Shown here: piece after piece, positions 25,201 through 33,587 of the stretch
Layout: the number at the start of each line of letters is the position of its first letter
Position numbering within the stretch: position 1 is the stretch's first letter
NCBI RefSeq assembly: GCF_034366625.1
Contig: NZ_JAXMIH010000028.1
Span: 124,001-188,000 of the forward strand
Direction: 5' to 3'
Length of the DNA stretch: 64,000 nucleotides
Source: Prosthecobacter sp.
Lineage (GTDB): Bacteria > Verrucomicrobiota > Verrucomicrobiia > Verrucomicrobiales > Verrucomicrobiaceae
Notes under the pieces: model-generated
The model's database searches: none
Told to the model about the DNA's origin: nothing
Seen by the model: the letters and a program-made list of their open reading frames with translations, nothing else
Program-made: the position numbers and the translations under genes

Positions 25201-25275
25201 AACAGGAGATAACGAAGTTAACGGAGGCCGGATTGATGCAGAGTCAGACCTTTGTTTCCTCCGTTATCTTCTGTT
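25201..25275. repeat. Imperfect inverted repeat, AACAGAAGATAACG type
   Basis: Left arm 25201-25227 and right arm 25249-25275 (27 bases each) are inverse copies at about 21 of 27 positions, with shared blocks AACAG, AGATAACG and AAC. The sequence is strikingly purine-rich on one strand per arm. It fills the gap between sufE and the GNAT gene. It differs from the GC-rich repeats elsewhere in the window. Confidence 0.7.
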
Positions 25276-25295
25276 CCAAAAATTCTTGGGAAGCA

Positions 25296-25703
25296 TCAAG
25301 CGAACCGCTCCGCCATCTCGCGGATGAGTTTCCGCATGTTCGCGAGGCCGTTCAAACGTGTCGGCGAGAGCATTTTGGTGAAACCACAGCCTTCCCAGAC
25401 TTTCGGATCGATGGTGACGACCTCTTGCGGATCGGAATCGGTGTAGAGTTCGCACAACAGCGCGGCGAGGCCTTTGACCATCGGGGATTCGGCATCACAG
25501 ACGAAACGAGTGCGACCATCGACGAGTTCGCCGTGCAACCAGACGCGGGAAACGCAGCCGGGGACGAGATTCGCCTCGATCTTGTGCGCGGCATCCAGTT
25601 TCATCGACGCGCCGCGTGAGACGACGGCGTTCAGGCGCTCGTGCGGATCGTGGATGATGTTCAGGTCGTCGATGAGCGACTGCTGTTTCTCTGCCAGGGT
25701 CAT
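25296..25703 (-). CDS. sufE: SufE-family cysteine desulfuration protein
   Basis: 135 aa from ATG 25703. SufE accepts sulfane sulfur from the desulfurase SufS on a conserved Cys and delivers it to Fe-S assembly. The Cys-loop is present as LVPGCVSRVW with Cys50, almost the same position as in E. coli SufE. Other conserved parts are DPHERLNAVVSRG and SPTRLNGLANM near the C-terminus. No sufS or sufBCD is nearby. Its start overlaps the stop of the pseudokinase gene by four bases (ATGA), so it is translated from that transcript. Confidence 0.92.
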   Translation of the reverse strand: MTLAEKQQSLIDDLNIIHDPHERLNAVVSRGASMKLDAAHKIEANLVPGCVSRVWLHGELVDGRTRFVCDAESPMVKGLAALLCELYTDSDPQEVVTIDPKVWEGCGFTKMLSPTRLNGLANMRKLIREMAERFA

Positions 25704-28282
25704 TTGATCTTCGCGAGACGGCCCTTGCTCCAGTTCAAACCGGCCTGGATGGCCTCGTCGTTGGCGATGGCGGCGGCGAGTTTTTCCCAGATGGCGACGG
25801 CGTTGGCGAAAGCGGCCTTGGCCTCGGTTTTTTTTCCGGCGCTTTCGCTCGTGTGACCGAGCGAGCCATAAAGCTGCGCGAGCTGGCTGGCCCACATGCG
25901 GCGCTCCGGCGTGAGCTTCTCTGACGGCGGCTGCGCGGTGATGAGCGCTTCAAGGGATTCCACGGCCTGCTTCGCGATCGGAATGGCACCGCTGGTCTTG
26001 CCGCTGTCGGCCAGCAGTTCGGCGTATTCACCGCGCAGCTTGGCCAGCAGGAAGCCGTAGCGCGCGTTGGTCGGGTCATCCGCGAGGATTTCGTTCACCA
26101 GCTCGATGGCGTCCTGTTTCTTCTTGCTGGCTTCGGACGGACTGCCGGCATCGCGCGCGAGCGAGGCGAGGGCACCGTAAGTGCGAGAGAGGAAGTACTT
26201 CACCTCGGCCCACTCGGGCATGAGCCGGTTCAATTCGAGCAGGATGGGCAGGGCCTGGTTGTGCGCCTCCCTGGCATCAGCCCCGCTGAAATGACGCCCG
26301 ATCAACTCGGCGAGCTCGGTGTAGGCCTCGGCGAGAAGAAGGGCCTGGTCCTGGTTGCGCGGACTGCTGCCGAGCACGAGTTCGCCCATGTCCTTCACGG
26401 AATCGATGAGCGTGTTGAGCGCGTCCTCGGTCTTGCCCGCGTCACGCTGGCTGATGCCCTTGGCAAACTTGGCACGGGCAAGGATGAATTTTTCGTCATT
26501 GATGAGGTCGTGCCCGATGAGCTTCGCATCAAGAATGGCCGGCACGCGTGCCATGGCCTGCTCGGAATCGGCCACGTCGCCGTTGCGCAAGGTGCGCAGG
26601 CCGTATTCGAGCCACGCACGGGCGCATTCGTTGCGCGCGAGGCGGTTTTTCGGATCGGCGGCCAGGCCTTTGTCGAGATTCTCCGTGGCGTCCTTCAGCA
26701 GCGTGAGTGAATCCGCGTGGCGTCCTTCACGACTGCGGATGTCGGAGAGCAGCAGGCTGTAACGGCCCAGCCACTGCTGGTAGAGTGCAATCTGCGCGCC
26801 TTCGCCGGCCCCCTGGCTGATCAATTCGAGGGCCTGCTCACGTGCCTTGGTGAGGAAGGTCACCGCCTGCACGCTGTTACGCAGCTTGAGGTGAAGCTGG
26901 CCGATGTTGCCATACGAGCGCAGCCGTTCGACCCCGAGCGTGGGCGATTGCTCCAGCGCCGGCAGTCCGCGCATGCAGTAGGCCAGCGCGTCGTTGAGCT
27001 GCTCCTTCTGAAATCCCGCCTCCATCTCGTTGCCCGTCGGTGTTTGCAGCAACTGGGTGAGGAACTGGTCCACGGCGTTCTGCGAGTTTTGCAGATTCTG
27101 GTCCGCCACGGCCTTCGCACTGCGCGAGATGTCACGTTCGGTCGTCAGCGTGGCGATGCGGTTTTCGCGGGCGTCGATCTCGATCTTGTGATTCGAGCCG
27201 AGGTTGTCGATGGTCTTCTCGGCCTTCTGTGCCCGGCGCAAGGTGACGAAGGCGTAGATGAAACTGAGGACAAAGATGGTCAGCAACGAGATGGCGGCCG
27301 TTTGCAGCGTGAGCACCTTCTTCGCCTGCTTCTGACGCTCGCGGACGGTCTGCTCACGTGACTCTTCCAGCAGGTAGTCGCCTTCGAGCACCTCGAACTC
27401 GCGCACGACCTCGCGCATGTCCGCCCAGCGCGCGGCGGGATTCAGATCGAGGGCGCGTTCGATGATGTTGCGGCGGCGCTCGTCCCATTTCGACTGCGCG
27501 GGATGCGGCCAGACAACCTTTGGCTGCGATTTGACCGCAGCGAGCAGCGCATTGCTGTCGATCTGCACCGCAAGACCCGCCGCGGCCTGCTGCCGGGCGC
27601 GCTCGATCTCGCTCTCCCACATTTCCGCACCACGCGGCAGGATGCCATTGAGCAGACGGTACGCCAGCACGCCGAAACTGTACACATCCCACGTCGGCCC
27701 GTAGCCCGCGAACACACCATCCGGATTCTCCGCCTGTTCCGGGCAGAGATGCACGAAGTGATCCGTCAGTTCGAGATGATGAATGCCGCCCACCCAGCCC
27801 TGCGCGATGTCAGTGAGGCGGATCGAGGACTCCACATCGTCCTCCAGCAGCACGTTGGACGGACGCAGGTTACCGTGCGGAATGCCGTGCTTGTGCAGCC
27901 AGGCCAGCGCATCGGACACCTCGTAAATATGCCGCCAGGCCTGCTCGGGTGGCAATCCATTGCAGGCAGACTCGAGCGTGGGCGTCTGCCATTGGCGGCG
28001 GCCGTGGCTGTCCTTCGTCATCACGCCGACCAGCGGCATGACGCAGAAGTAGGGCGTCTTGTCAAAACTGTAGCTCTCCACCGGCAGCACCCCGCGATGA
28101 TGCGGCATCTGCTGCAAGGCACGGAAGGCGGTGGCCAGAGCCTTGCGGTTGATCGCCATCGAGCTGAACACTTTCACCGCGCAGGCCTTGCCGTTCGCGG
28201 ACACCGCTCGATAAACGGCCCCACACCTCCCGCTGCCGACCAGGTCCTGCAATTCATGTCCGGCGATATCGGGCAGGCTCAT
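25700..28282 (-). CDS. Membrane pseudokinase with TPR-like periplasmic region
   Basis: 860 aa from ATG 28282. Residues about 8-310 are a Ser/Thr kinase fold: glycine loop VGSGRCGAVYRA, ATP-anchoring Lys37 (ACAVKVF), and a hydrophobic core to helix H. The catalytic loop reads HGNLRPSN at 136-143, so the HRD Asp is Asn138 and the usual Lys is Arg140; the DFG motif is DIA (158-160). Phosphotransfer is therefore doubtful. A transmembrane helix lies near 325-350 (ISLLTIFVLSFIYAFV), then a coiled coil (about 360-400) and helical TPR-like repeats to the end, expected outside the cytoplasm. It is coupled to sufE by ATGA overlap. Likely a sensory or scaffold protein. Confidence 0.88.
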   Translation of the reverse strand: MSLPDIAGHELQDLVGSGRCGAVYRAVSANGKACAVKVFSSMAINRKALATAFRALQQMPHHRGVLPVESYSFDKTPYFCVMPLVGVMTKDSHGRRQWQTPTLESACNGLPPEQAWRHIYEVSDALAWLHKHGIPHGNLRPSNVLLEDDVESSIRLTDIAQGWVGGIHHLELTDHFVHLCPEQAENPDGVFAGYGPTWDVYSFGVLAYRLLNGILPRGAEMWESEIERARQQAAAGLAVQIDSNALLAAVKSQPKVVWPHPAQSKWDERRRNIIERALDLNPAARWADMREVVREFEVLEGDYLLEESREQTVRERQKQAKKVLTLQTAAISLLTIFVLSFIYAFVTLRRAQKAEKTIDNLGSNHKIEIDARENRIATLTTERDISRSAKAVADQNLQNSQNAVDQFLTQLLQTPTGNEMEAGFQKEQLNDALAYCMRGLPALEQSPTLGVERLRSYGNIGQLHLKLRNSVQAVTFLTKAREQALELISQGAGEGAQIALYQQWLGRYSLLLSDIRSREGRHADSLTLLKDATENLDKGLAADPKNRLARNECARAWLEYGLRTLRNGDVADSEQAMARVPAILDAKLIGHDLINDEKFILARAKFAKGISQRDAGKTEDALNTLIDSVKDMGELVLGSSPRNQDQALLLAEAYTELAELIGRHFSGADAREAHNQALPILLELNRLMPEWAEVKYFLSRTYGALASLARDAGSPSEASKKKQDAIELVNEILADDPTNARYGFLLAKLRGEYAELLADSGKTSGAIPIAKQAVESLEALITAQPPSEKLTPERRMWASQLAQLYGSLGHTSESAGKKTEAKAAFANAVAIWEKLAAAIANDEAIQAGLNWSKGRLAKIK

Positions 28283-28461
28283 GCGTGATTCAGTGGTCTC
28301 GGGTGGGTGAAGGTTGAACCCGGATGCCTCGGAATCAAAGGCTGGAGCGACATCTGGGGCGCGTACGATGGGGGCGGAATGGGAAATCTCAAATCTCAAA
28401 TGCCGCTTTGCAAAAATCGCGTGCCACAACTGCCAGCACGGCCATGCTGGCTGGACGCCGC

Positions 28462-28893
28462 ATGAAAAACCCGAAGCCCGACCACCGCATCGAAATCGAG
28501 GCGATCTATGCCGAGCTGGAGCGCCGTCCCCTGCCCCGCACCTGCGAGATGCGCACCGGATGCTGCCACTTTCGCCTCACTGGCCGAACGCCGCTGCTCA
28601 CCAAAGGGGAGGCGCTGTATTCGGCCCAAGGTGTGCGCGCCAGTGGTCGCAAGACGCTCAAACCGCACCTCGATGGTGCCTGTCCGCTGTTGGGTCGTGA
28701 TGGCCGCTGCACCATCTATGCGCACCGCCCTTTCGGCTGCCGTACCCACTTCTGCGCCGAAGCCGGCGGCATGTACCCGCGCAAACACGTCGCTGATCTC
28801 ATCCAGCGCCTCGAAGCCCTCGACGAACGACTCGGTGGCGACGGCTCACGCCCGCTGGAAGCGGCGGTCAGTGCTGTGCTGGCGGAGAAATGA
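28462..28893 (+). CDS. YkgJ-type cysteine cluster protein
   Basis: 143 aa from ATG 28462; an in-frame ATG at 28444 would add six residues and neither has a good ribosome site. The YkgJ (zinc/iron-chelating) pattern is seen: an early Cys, then TGCCHFRL, GACPLLGRDGRCTIYAHRPFGC and a final FC. These eight or so Cys probably bind an Fe-S cluster or zinc. Family members are cytosolic and their role is unclear. Divergent from the pseudokinase gene; convergent with the PSCyt1 gene seven bases downstream. Confidence 0.85.
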   Translation: MKNPKPDHRIEIEAIYAELERRPLPRTCEMRTGCCHFRLTGRTPLLTKGEALYSAQGVRASGRKTLKPHLDGACPLLGRDGRCTIYAHRPFGCRTHFCAEAGGMYPRKHVADLIQRLEALDERLGGDGSRPLEAAVSAVLAEK

Positions 28894-28899
28894 CCGTGA

Positions 28900-29481
28900 T
28901 CACGGCGCGGCACAGTCACGCGCCAGTTTCTGGCTCTCCGCAGAGAGCTTCGCCAGCGGATACGGCACCTCGGCGGCGTTCGCCGGCATGCGCAGGACGA
29001 CGTTTTCGCCCTCCAGACGCACAAAGCCCGCCTTGATCGTTTTGCCCTCCAAATTCGTCCAGCTCATGATCGGCGGCAGGTCTTTTTTCGGCGCGGTCGT
29101 GGCGACGGCCAGTTTGGGCGCGTCCTTGTCAAAACTCGCGCCCTCCGAGATCCATTCCGTGATCTTCTTGATGTCACTGGCCGAGAGCTGGTCGTCCGGC
29201 GGCATGTGGCGTTCGTGATTCGCGTTCACGATGACCTCCAAGAAGTGGCTCTCCGCCGGCTTGCCGGGCCGGATCTGCGCCACGTCGTTGTCGGCGATGT
29301 CGAGCTTGAAGGTTTCCAGCACGTCAAACACGAAGCCCCCCTTCCGCTTTTTGTTCTTCTCGCTGTGGCACTCGTAGCAGTTCTTCTCCAAGATCGGCTG
29401 GATGTCCTTCTTGAAATCGGCGGCGCCCGCCGTGACGGCACAAAGGAACGAAATGAGCAGGGTGTGACGAGGCAGAAACAT
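28900..29481 (-). CDS. Secreted PSCyt1 c-type cytochrome with SHD1-like tail
   Basis: 193 aa from ATG 29481, giving a signal peptide (LLISFLCAVTAGAA). Residues about 22-115 are a planctomycete-type cytochrome c domain: KDIQPILEKNCYECH with the CxxCH haem site, and HMPPDDQLS holding the distal Met ligand. The C-terminal 50 residues (WTNLEGKTIKAGFVRLEGE, then VPYPLAKLSAESQKL) match the SHD1-like module common in Planctomycetes and Verrucomicrobia. Predicted periplasmic electron-transfer or haem-bearing protein without the usual DUF1549/DUF1553 extension. Confidence 0.87.
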   Translation of the reverse strand: MFLPRHTLLISFLCAVTAGAADFKKDIQPILEKNCYECHSEKNKKRKGGFVFDVLETFKLDIADNDVAQIRPGKPAESHFLEVIVNANHERHMPPDDQLSASDIKKITEWISEGASFDKDAPKLAVATTAPKKDLPPIMSWTNLEGKTIKAGFVRLEGENVVLRMPANAAEVPYPLAKLSAESQKLARDCAAP

Positions 29482-29561
29482 GGGGCGCGTTGGGGTCTGA
29501 GGACAACGTGCCATCCCGCTTTTCCTTAGCCAGCAACTTCTTCCCGTGGCATGAACGTCCC

Positions 29562-30428
29562 ATGCCCCCCCAGCACACCGTTACTGAAGCCGCCGAACTC
29601 CTGCCCTTTCTCTTCGAGAACTGGCCCGACATGAAGCGCACCCGCATCAAGCAGTGGCTCAAATTCGGCAGCGTCCGCGTGAACGACCACTCCGTCACCC
29701 GACACGACCACAAGCTCAAGCCCGGCGACAAAATCACCATCAAGGTCGGGCACGCCCCGCAAAAGGCCGCCCCGCCCATGCCCTCCGGCCTCAGCATCGT
29801 GCATGAGGACGAGGCCATCATCGTGCTGAACAAAGGCTCCGGCTGGCTCACCGTCGCCACCGACTCCGGCAACGGCCGCACCGCCTACGCCGCCCTCACC
29901 GATCACGTCCGCGCCACCGACGCCCGCAACCGCGTCTGGATCGTCCACCGCCTCGACCGCGACACCTCCGGCCTCATCGTTTTTGCCAAGACCGAGCCCT
30001 ACAAGCGCGTGCTCCAGCAGAACTGGCATCGCTTCGACAAAACCTACCTCGCCATCGTCGAAGGGGTCATGAAACGCGATTCCGGCACCCTGCGCTGCCA
30101 CCTCAACGAAGAATTCTCCCTCCGCGTCCGCAGCGTCCCGCCCGGCGAAGACACCCGCGAGGCCATCACCCACTTCAAGGTGCTCAAACGTACGCACAAC
30201 TCGACGCTCGTCGAGTTGAAGCTCGAAACCGGCCGCCGCCACCAACTCCGCGTCCACCTCTCCGACATGGGCCACCCCATCGTCGGCGACAAGCCCTACG
30301 GTGCCAAAACCGACCCCGCCAGACGCCTCGCCCTCCACGCCAGCGAACTGCGCTTCATCCATCCTGCGACCGATGAAAAAATGTTCTTCGAGCTGCCGCT
30401 GCCGGGCGTGCTCGCGAAGCTGGTGTGA
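29562..30428 (+). CDS. RluA-family pseudouridine synthase
   Basis: 288 aa from ATG 29562. N-terminal S4 RNA-binding domain (RTRIKQWLKFGSVRVND, KLKPGDKI), then the RluA catalytic domain with the invariant HRLDRDTSGLIVFAK, whose second Asp is the nucleophile. The end carries KLETGRRHQLRVHLSDMGHPIVGD and LALHASELRF. It isomerises uridine to pseudouridine in rRNA or tRNA; RluD and RluC groups cannot be told apart here. Divergent from the cytochrome gene, with an 80-base gap. Confidence 0.95.
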   Translation: MPPQHTVTEAAELLPFLFENWPDMKRTRIKQWLKFGSVRVNDHSVTRHDHKLKPGDKITIKVGHAPQKAAPPMPSGLSIVHEDEAIIVLNKGSGWLTVATDSGNGRTAYAALTDHVRATDARNRVWIVHRLDRDTSGLIVFAKTEPYKRVLQQNWHRFDKTYLAIVEGVMKRDSGTLRCHLNEEFSLRVRSVPPGEDTREAITHFKVLKRTHNSTLVELKLETGRRHQLRVHLSDMGHPIVGDKPYGAKTDPARRLALHASELRFIHPATDEKMFFELPLPGVLAKLV

Positions 30429-30447
30429 AACTGCGGACTGCCAGACG

Positions 30448-32136
30448 CTAATAAACGCGGAGGCGAAGGAAATACCTGCTGGCACCGAGCGGAATCGGCT
30501 GGGTCACGGTGACAGGGCTGCCGGGAGCACCTGGATGGGTGGCGACATGAATCCATGAACTAAGATCGCTGGAGGCTTCGGTGATGTAGGTCAGATCCAG
30601 GCTCTCACGTTGAAAACTGAACAACAAATCCGTCCCATCTTTCGTCAAGGTCGTGATGGGAAGCTGCACGGCGGGTCTTGAGCCAACAGCAAAGAGTTTT
30701 CCCCGAGCGATGGCATAGACGGTGCCATCAGGGCCGATGAGCGTCGGAGTGTACGGTTGCAGGCCCGCAGTCGCGATCACGAGGCTTGAATAGGTGCCGG
30801 TCACGAGATTCCAGCGGTAGAGGTTTCCATCCTCGTTGTTGGCGTAGATGGCTTTGCCGGGCACATCGACGACGGTGCTGTTGATGCACCATTCGTCGTT
30901 GTTGATGCCCGGGCTGGCCAGGGTCATGACTTCCAGCATATCCGTTTCACCCGTGAGGGGATCGGTCTGCGCGACATTGGGGTCGAGGATGGCGATCTTG
31001 TTCAGGCCTCCTGGGTAGCTGTAACTGTTGTACTTGGTAAACAGCAGGTAGGTGGAGCCGGCGGCGGAAGTGTAGCCAGGAACAATACTGGCTGGCACGA
31101 CTGCGGCGGTGGTGTCCCAGCCGAAGCCGCCGATGAGTTTCACCGTCTGCAGATCGGCCGAGAAATGCTGCAGCCGGCCACGGCTGTAGCTTCCGCTGAT
31201 GTTGGTGCCGAGATAGACATCGCCATCGGGGCCGACCGTGGGAGAAGCGGTGGAAATGCCCAGGACTCCAGAAAGGACGCCGGTGGCATTCAGCGGAGTG
31301 AGAGTGGTGCTGTCGAACTGCACCAGCTTGCCTTCGGTTCCGCTGCCATAGTCACCGCCGTTGTTGAAGACGACGTAGAGCTTGGCGCCGTCCGCAGTCA
31401 GCGCCGGGGCGGTGTTCAACGATGTCTGGAGGCAGCCCGAGACGGTGCTGGCGATGGCATGGCTGCCGACCCCTGCCGACGAAATGCGTGCGATGCCGCC
31501 ACCTTGAGGAAGCAGTGGCGTGTTGGCGGCCACTTGAAAACCAAAGTACAGATTGCCTGCGGCATCGGCCGTGATGGGCGTGTTGATTTTGACGCTGGCG
31601 TCATACGCAGCCTTGTCGGCCAGATAGGCCGTGCAACCGGGGGTGTTGTCAAAGAAGGCGAGCTTGCCAGTGGCGGTGGCAGCCGCCTGATCAGCGTCAT
31701 CGCGCCAGTCCAGGGTGCCGCCGGCTGCGGGAATATAGACGCGGTAGGCGGTCGGCGATGTCTTGACCAGCATCGGTGAAAAGTTCGGCCGCCAAACGGA
31801 TGCCGGGGCGATGTAATCCGTCGCCTGGGACCACCGCAGTGAGCCATCGAATCCACGCCGGCCTTCGACCACGAAATCGGCACCAACTCCGGTGGTCACG
31901 GGAACGATGACGGTATTGCCTGCGGTGATCGTGGGCGTCCCGTAATGAGTGTACGTGCCTGGATTGAGATCTACCGGCGTCTGCCACAGGATCTGCGTGA
32001 GCGCACGGCCCTGGACACTGGAGATGGCGGTATGCTGGGCATTGCCACCGAACATCGGCCAGTCAGCGAACATCGGCATCGGTGTGCTGGCCGTGGCAAG
32101 CAGCACGAGCATCAAAATTCTGGAGAGGAGGTTCAT
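30448..32136 (-). CDS. Secreted PQQ-like beta-propeller protein
   Basis: 562 aa from ATG 32136; the longer frame starts at TTG and lacks a leader. Signal peptide about 1-25. The mature start FADWPMFGGNAQHTA matches the opening DWPMWRG-type segment of PQQ-like propellers. Repeats with strand patterns such as SPTVGPDGDVYLGTN, TPTLIGPDGTVYAIARGK and GKAIYANNEDGNLYRWN continue to about residue 480. The last 80 residues (LTYITEASSDLSSWIHVAT to the end) form a separate beta module often seen at the C-terminus of Verrucomicrobial secreted proteins. No catalytic residues evident. Divergent from the second propeller gene. Confidence 0.8.
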   Translation of the reverse strand: MNLLSRILMLVLLATASTPMPMFADWPMFGGNAQHTAISSVQGRALTQILWQTPVDLNPGTYTHYGTPTITAGNTVIVPVTTGVGADFVVEGRRGFDGSLRWSQATDYIAPASVWRPNFSPMLVKTSPTAYRVYIPAAGGTLDWRDDADQAAATATGKLAFFDNTPGCTAYLADKAAYDASVKINTPITADAAGNLYFGFQVAANTPLLPQGGGIARISSAGVGSHAIASTVSGCLQTSLNTAPALTADGAKLYVVFNNGGDYGSGTEGKLVQFDSTTLTPLNATGVLSGVLGISTASPTVGPDGDVYLGTNISGSYSRGRLQHFSADLQTVKLIGGFGWDTTAAVVPASIVPGYTSAAGSTYLLFTKYNSYSYPGGLNKIAILDPNVAQTDPLTGETDMLEVMTLASPGINNDEWCINSTVVDVPGKAIYANNEDGNLYRWNLVTGTYSSLVIATAGLQPYTPTLIGPDGTVYAIARGKLFAVGSRPAVQLPITTLTKDGTDLLFSFQRESLDLTYITEASSDLSSWIHVATHPGAPGSPVTVTQPIPLGASRYFLRLRVY

Positions 32137-32342
32137 GGCAGCGCGCAAAGAAGTGACTATGGCCCGTCATCTGACAAGGATACGTCGCCAAACGTCAATG
32201 CTTTTGATGGCAGCAGGCGAAGTGTCGGCTGGAACCGGAGCGGTCAGCGCATCAGAAGTTTTGCTGGCTGGCAGGATTCTTCGAAAAATAATCTTCGAGT
32301 TAACGCTGCCAGTGAGTTTATTGAACTGATCCAGTCCCTCGC

Positions 32343-33521
32343 ATGAAAATACTGATCTTTTCTCTCCTCGCCCTCACGACCGTCACCCAAGCCGCTGACT
32401 GGCCGATCTGGCGCGGGCCAAATCACGACGGCATTTCGGCAGAGAAGCTGGCCGGAACAGAAGTGAAGAAGCTCTGGAACGCGCAGATCGGCATCGGCTT
32501 CGCCTCGTTCACCGTCGCGGATGGACGCGTTTACACGACGGGACATGCGAATGACAAGGACACCGTGTTCTGCTTCGACGCAGTCAGTGGCAAACAGGTG
32601 TGGAAGCAGGTGTATGCCGCCGATCTGGGCGACAAGTATTACGAAGGCGGCACCTCGGCCACACCGACGATTGAAGACGGCAAGGCGTATCATTTGAGCC
32701 GCTGGGGCGATCTGTTCTGCTTCGACGCGGCCACAGGAAAGATCGTGTGGCAGAAGAACATCCAGAAGGAAACGGAGGCGGATATTCCTGACTGGGGTTT
32801 CGCGGGTTCGCCGCTCGTTTCCGGCAAGCTGCTCATCCTGAACGTCGGCAAAGCGGGCACGGCGGTCGAAAAAACCACCGGCAAGCTGGTTTGGAAATCA
32901 GACACGGCCAATGCAGGCTACTCCACGCCCTACCCGATCAATGTGAATGGCAAAGCACAGGTCGTGCTGGGCTCCGGACGCGCTTACAAGGGCGTCGATC
33001 CCACCAACGGCACCGTGTTGTGGGAGCACACCTGGTCCACCAGCTACGGCGTGAACGCGGCGGACCCGATCCTCAGCGGCACGAAGCTCTTCATCTCCTC
33101 TGGCTACAACAAAGGCTGCGCCCTGCTCGATCTCGCCTCCGCACAACCCACCGAAGTCTGGCGCAGCCGGGTGATGAAGAATCAATTCAACTCCTCCGTG
33201 CTGATCGAGGGCCATCTCTACGGCAGCGATGGCGATGAGGGCAAAACCGCGTCGCTCAAATGCATCGACTTCGCCACCGGCACGGAAAAGTGGAGCGAGG
33301 CCAGCACCGGCTTCTGCTCGCTCATGGCGGCGGATGGCAAACTCCTCATCGTCACCGCCAAGGGCGAATTGATCATCGCCAAGGCCAATCCGGCCAAGTT
33401 CGAGCCCATTTCCCGCACCCAAGTGCTCACCGGGCGCTGCTGGAGCGCTCCCGTTCTGGCGAATGGCCGCATCTACGCACGCAACGCGACGGGCCAGATG
33501 GTGTGCCTGGGCGTCAATTGA
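32343..33521 (+). CDS. Secreted PQQ-like beta-propeller repeat protein
   Basis: 392 aa with signal peptide (MKILIFSLLALTTVTQAA). DWPIWRGPNHDGISAEK is the hallmark N-terminal segment of this verrucomicrobial/planctomycetal family. Blade repeats follow: VFCFDAVSGKQVWKQ, LFCFDAATGKIVWQK, TTGKLVWKS, LKCIDFATGTEKWSE, each the A-x-D-x-x-T-G-x-x-x-W pattern that docks PQQ in quinoprotein dehydrogenases. Active-site residues for alcohol oxidation are not evident, so it is more likely a structural or binding propeller, as in BamB. Divergent from the propeller gene at 30448 across 206 bases. Confidence 0.9.
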   Translation: MKILIFSLLALTTVTQAADWPIWRGPNHDGISAEKLAGTEVKKLWNAQIGIGFASFTVADGRVYTTGHANDKDTVFCFDAVSGKQVWKQVYAADLGDKYYEGGTSATPTIEDGKAYHLSRWGDLFCFDAATGKIVWQKNIQKETEADIPDWGFAGSPLVSGKLLILNVGKAGTAVEKTTGKLVWKSDTANAGYSTPYPINVNGKAQVVLGSGRAYKGVDPTNGTVLWEHTWSTSYGVNAADPILSGTKLFISSGYNKGCALLDLASAQPTEVWRSRVMKNQFNSSVLIEGHLYGSDGDEGKTASLKCIDFATGTEKWSEASTGFCSLMAADGKLLIVTAKGELIIAKANPAKFEPISRTQVLTGRCWSAPVLANGRIYARNATGQMVCLGVN

Positions 33522-33587
33522 CGCCGTCGATACAACCTCGGCTTTTATCAATTCGAGGAATGGCGTCAGGATGAGCACGGTTGCGCC

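Noticed and set aside
30448..33521. PQQ-dependent alcohol dehydrogenase for the two propellers
   Set aside because: No haem-binding CxxCH and no evident catalytic Asp/Cys-Cys pair; only the structural blade repeats are seen.
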